The notes below the pieces were generated by a model. That model made no database searches. It had not been told where the DNA came from and saw only the letters and a list, made by a program, of their open reading frames with translations. The translations under genes were made by a program, and so were the position numbers. A stretch of DNA of 64,000 nucleotides from Toxonevra muliebris (taxonomy: Eukaryota; Arthropoda; Insecta; Diptera; Pallopteridae), in contig OY829326.1 of assembly GCA_963691655.1 (NCBI GenBank), positions 59,575,776-59,639,775 of the forward strand, read 5' to 3'. The first letter of the stretch is position 1, and every line of letters starts with the position of its first letter. Below, piece after piece: positions 59,738-64,000 of the stretch.

Positions 59738-59957
59738 TTACAATGTATTCGAATGCCGATGTTGGTCGCTGTGATACAGGTAGTGCCAATGATGACCGGT
59801 GCCGTGGGCCGATTCAGGCCGCTGCTTGGGAATTCCGATGTTGGAATGCGTCTCCGCGATATCCCCAGATTTTTCAGCGCTGTGTCCGACTGTCAAATAA
59901 TTTCGGGTAGTCGACTGGCGAGAATGATGGGGAGGAAGTCCGGCTGAAATCACAACC
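59738..59957 (-). other. GC-rich open stretch, possible terminal exon
   Basis: About 200 bp with clearly higher GC than the flanks. On the minus strand a good acceptor (ttgtgatttcag, exon from about 59947) opens a frame of about 67 codons ending in TAA at 59738-59740, rich in His, Ser and Gly at its end. The plus strand is also open over the same stretch, so the coding strand is undecided. No family was recognised. It may be a terminal exon of an unseen gene or a transposon fragment. Confidence 0.25.
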
Positions 59958-60206
59958 CTTGTTCACGAGTCTCGGTAAGAGAAAAAATAACTACTAGGAG
60001 CTTCTTGGTGGTCACAGATTCCCTGTACTTGGTATAGTATCCAGAGTTTGTGACATTAAAATTAAGTGGGCAAGTGGTAAAAACCTGAAATGCCTCCTGT
60101 TTAGAGTACCTTCCTGCTGGATATTTTCCATCGAACTTACTTGAAATATCGGCTTTCAAAGTTGTCCAAATATCGTTGTGACTGACCTATTACTAGACCA
60201 CTGTCG

Positions 60207-60260
60207 GCGTGTCTTGCTTAGTGGTTCACCGCAAAAAAGAAAGAATTCGAATTCACTCTG
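60207..60260 (+). repeat. tRNA-like module (SINE head candidate)
   Basis: On the plus strand an A-box-like TTGCTTAGTGGTTC is followed by a B-box-like GAATTCGAATTC. Both are divergent from consensus. It lies about 230 bp from a second module of opposite orientation. Confidence 0.3.
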
Positions 60261-60488
60261 CTTTTAATTCTTTTCTGCTTCTTTGTGAAGTAACGGTTGT
60301 TGTTACTTTTGCTGTGACAATATAACGCCGTTGTTGTTGTTACTTTTAATAACTATTACTACTATTATGGCACAACAACCCATGGAGGGCCTAATCTGCA
60401 TTTTTCGCATCCGAATTTCAACGGTGAAGTGAAAAGCTTTTCTTAGGAAATTTTTATTCTTAGATGTTATTCATTGATTTTTGAGCGT

Positions 60489-60553
60489 GACGATATTTGA
60501 ACCAGGGCATCTCTGCGTGGCAGTTCAACATATTAATCACTAGCGTACGGCGA
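60489..60553 (-). repeat. tRNA-like module (SINE head candidate)
   Basis: On the minus strand there is a B-box-like TGGTTCAAATATCG (plus 60491-60504) and an A-box-like TACGCTAGTGATTAATATG (plus 60528-60546), with tRNA-like spacing. No acceptor stem pairs well, so a functional tRNA is unlikely. Confidence 0.4.
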
Positions 60554-60559
60554 CAGACT

Positions 60560-61820
60560 TCTACTTCTAATAAAGTTACGAGTTTGGATCACACCACTTA
60601 GTTTTGTTGTAGGCGGGAATTTGGGGGCGGAAAATTTCGTAGTAAATAAAAAGTTTTTGGTGTAATAAATAAGTATTTCGTACTGTTGATATTTCTCTAG
60701 AAATTCCTACATTCCCCACTTCCTTACCTCATAGTTTCGGAGACAGAAGTAACCTAATTGAATACCGAATAACCAACAGTCGAAGCTGGAATATAATAGC
60801 TATTCTACATTTACACACGACGAGTTTACTGCGAACTCTTTAAACGATATTTTGATTTTTTGCTCATTTACGAGGGAAGGCAAGTGAAAGCGGACGATCA
60901 AAAAATAAAATAAATCAAGTAATAAATAAAGCACTAAAATACATTTATGATGTTTTTCAATTTCGTCTTCCTTCCATCGCCTACGAATAAAAAAGTAGCG
61001 AATAAAATCGGCGAAAAATCTTCGGGTGTAAATATAGTCTAAGCGGATATCAATAGTTATTTTTTTCAAGTTCAAATATTCCTTATACTGAGAAGCTCAT
61101 CCTGACGAGCTCAAAGTCTTTTCTTCTGTTTTGTAACAGTAAATGTAGCCATTCCAAGACAAACCACGCCATGCTCATCAAGTGTCTGAAAAAGAGATTC
61201 ATTTTAATCTGATAACCGCCAACCAACATTAACTAACTACAGGAAAAAAGTGTTTAAGATTTACTATGAAAAATTCACCATTCTTCATTAAACTTTAACT
61301 TGAACTAAAATTAAAATGTCATTAATTTCTTGGAGTTTTTACAGCACTATAAACAACAGCAGGAGTAAAATTGCTTGGATATACACACATACATAAATTC
61401 GTAGATGCATACAAATACATACACACATATATACGAATACGAACAAGTTGCTTAAAGCTGAACACGTACCCAGTGGACCAAGCAACGAATGTTGAGCTAA
61501 CGTGCGTCTAAGCTGTAGCAAACGGGCTCAAAAACGAGCATGAGCTTTCGCACAATGCTCACTAGCATGATTGCAACCGACAATTTTACGAGCATAAATA
61601 TGATAAATAAACAATAATTGGCAAGAGAGACAAACGCGGTTTCTTTGGCACACGACACAACAATAAAAAAAACGAGCTTCGCAAGATCATTCACTTAATG
61701 CTCATAAACGTGCTAGCAAACAATAAGTTTGGGAGCTTGAATATGACACTAAAGAATTTATAAGAAAAGGATTTCTCTAGCTCGTAAAAAGGTTCGCTAA
61801 AGTCTCGCTACAACTGAGCG
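60560..61820. other. intergenic sequence, no gene seen
   Basis: AT-rich DNA. Between about 61500 and 61800 the words gagc and gctc recur often in both orientations next to the MITE at 61823, without a clear period. No exon was recognised. Confidence 0.4.
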
Positions 61821-61822
61821 AC

Positions 61823-62022
61823 ATATCGCTCACTTACTAAAAGACTGTCATAACTCAAAAAACGCGATTTTGCAGAAAGCTCGTTTAAAGTTTTCAATTG
61901 ACTCCTACTTTGTGGAAATTTTTACACAATATGAAGCGTGATATAATGAATAATTCTGCATCATTAACTCAAAATTCGTGTTTTTTGACTTATGACAGTC
62001 TTTTAGTAAATGAGCGACATAT
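61823..62022. mobile_element. palindromic MITE, copy B
   Basis: The ends cgctcacttactaaaagactgtcataactc and gacttatgacagtcttttagtaaatgagcg are inverted copies over about 45 bp in a 200-bp element. Compared with copy A (8314-8568) it is reversed and about 55 bp shorter in the middle. It shares the word acacaatatgaagcgtgatat with copy A as its reverse complement. There is no ORF. Confidence 0.7.
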
Positions 62023-62029
62023 GTTTCTT

Positions 62030-64000
62030 ATCGTTTTCGGATCCGGCGCGATAGTTTTATCCACAAAAGTTTTGCCAAACTTTCATAAACGATGCTGTTT
62101 ACGAAGATTTTGCCCACTGGGTACATACATTTTTCAATAGCTATAGTAATATTTTGCTATGTTTACAATCAGAAACAGCAACAACTAGCAACAACCAGTA
62201 ACAATTACAACAATAGAAAGTGCATTGAATGCTGCTGTTGCTACTGTGTACAGCTGTTTTTGTTATTGTTAATCTTCATTGCATACACATACATATATAC
62301 AAACGAAGGATGTCAAACCCGTGCTCTCGGTATTTCGTGATTTGCTTTAACTGATGTTGAAAAGAAAAAAATCCCGAAATTTTTGTGATTCGTATGCAAC
62401 TACACAAACATATTGGAATTAAAACTTTTTTATTTGTTTTATATTATATTCGTTTCTTTTAGTCAAGAGAACATTTTTGCATTCAAATTTTTTCCAAGCT
62501 GTTCAAGACACGACTTCTCGAACCCGGTGACGTTTGTGATAATGTATTTTAGGATATTTGAATTTCATTGTTCTACGAAATTTTAATTCAATCGGGCATC
62601 ATATTAACCCATATATGCCCAATGACCTATATGTAATATATTTCAGAAAGTTCTAATTGTAATTGAATATATTCTCATATCTGGGTACAACTAAGAATTG
62701 ACCTCTTTTACGCACTCTGTATACAAATTTCTTTTTTTTTTAAGAGGCTTATCGACACGAAAGCAAATCTTTAAATTTATGGGAGTATTTTTACCCATTC
62801 AGCATGAATTTAATTGTCAAGAATACCCGAATTTTGAATTTGTAAGAAAATTGGAAAAATTCGGATGTTCTGGAAAACTAAATGATTAACAGAAGGTTTA
62901 AATAAACCGAAAAGCTTATTGCTATAAATTTTCTAAGTAAAATTTCTCGCTGAATCTTGAAAAATATTTTCATCACTAAAGAAATTTTAGATCGGTGGAC
63001 CGAAATAAACAGATTTTTTTTTCCATATTTCTCACTTTACATGAATCCAAAAACAGGAAAAATTTGAATTTTCAAAAAAAAAAAAAAAAATACACTGCCA
63101 CAAATTAAGTCAGCTTTGAGAGGTCAAACAATGTCAAGCAATAAGGGACCAACATAAAACTATAAGTAACGTGATCCCGGAATTAAAGTTTTACTCCCAA
63201 GTCCCAGGCAGTGTTTCGGAATCGACATCTCTAATCCAAGTACACAATACGGAGAGATTAACAAAAGGTCGGTAAGTTGATTGAAAAAAGAGCAAAAAAT
63301 TTAATTTTCATCATCTTTTATCTTCTCTAATAATTTCCAATAATTTGGAACTACTCAATTTCGACATCGAGGGTAAATTTCTACAAGTGCGCTCTGATGA
63401 AATTCTAAATATTAAGGATGGAATCTGGTGTTCGAGTTTTAAAAAATCAATTATTTTTTTTTAATGCATTTCGAAAGTACAATATATTGAGAGTATACAG
63501 TAAAAGTTTCAGATCAAAATATTAACGAAGTTATAGCACATAGTCGAAAGCGCCTGTTGTTAAAACTTTAAAAGCTTTTTTCACGAAACAACGTTTTTTC
63601 GATCTACCTAGGGGTCTGCAAAAATTCTTCCCAGCCGATTAGGCTGAAATTTTAATACTTTATTCTACACGTCAATGGCTCTCGCACGCAGTAGAATTGT
63701 TTATTTTTCATCATTATTTTCTATTTTTTACTCCGATTTTCAACAAAAAAATCAGATTTTTGAAAAATTTTTTAGAAGTCCGCCACTTTGTTATTTTTTA
63801 ATAAAAATATTTAAATCTACTACCTGCTAGAATGGCAAGCCTATAGAACAATAGTCTATTTAAATTTTTTGTTTCAGATGATTTCAAGTACCGTAATCAC
63901 CCGTAAAAACACTAAAAAAAAAACATCGCAAAATAATCTCAAAATTTTTTTTTTGTCAATAATAAGATATAAAAAACTTAAATGATTGTATTTTATTTTG
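62030..64000. other. intergenic sequence, no gene seen
   Basis: AT-rich DNA. At 62606-62624 TTAACCCATATATGCCC resembles a piggyBac-type end without a partner. At 63091-63135 a stretch resembles the one at 1709-1752. No exon was recognised. Confidence 0.4.

Overview
This window looks like nuclear DNA of a higher fly (Diptera, Brachycera), most likely a tephritid-type fruit fly or another acalyptrate. The genes are split by short GT-AG introns of about 60-100 bp. The background is very AT-rich, and the four recognisable proteins match the architecture known from Drosophila orthologues almost residue for residue in length. The species is an inference and cannot be read directly.

Layout. Only about 5 kb is convincingly coding. 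(1) 11052-16067 (+): a RECK-family, GPI-anchored, cysteine-knot/Kazal protein in five visible exons; its 5' exon(s) were not found. (2) 23291-27986 (+): a complete four-exon 26-29kD-proteinase (papain-like C1A cysteine protease, 550 aa). (3) 30072-31094 (-): complete four-exon proteasome subunit beta2 (272 aa). (4) 32293-33594 (+): complete five-exon mitochondrial ribosomal protein mL39 (336 aa). Genes 3 and 4 are divergent and share a 1.2 kb spacer holding a palindromic repeat. The four genes are unrelated housekeeping or secretory genes and do not form a pathway.

The rest is transposon-rich intergenic and intronic DNA. It holds one LINE 3' end with an intact RNase H (54974-56236) and five decayed LINE relics. 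There are also mariner, Tc1 and psq-type transposase relics and several non-autonomous elements recognised from termini and target duplications: TTAA-flanked piggyBac-like MITEs, a palindromic MITE in two copies, and tRNA-like SINE heads. A family of hAT-like elements stands out. Its members are filled with a degenerate short-period array built on the words 'accaaaattcag'; one copy has a perfect 8-bp target duplication, one has a 7/8 duplication, and a third seems to have been split by a psq-type transposon.

Two short stretches might belong to unrecognised genes: a 51-codon signal-peptide-like ORF ending at a consensus splice donor (58442-58597) and a GC-rich open stretch (59738-59957). No CRISPR, rRNA or convincing functional tRNA is present.
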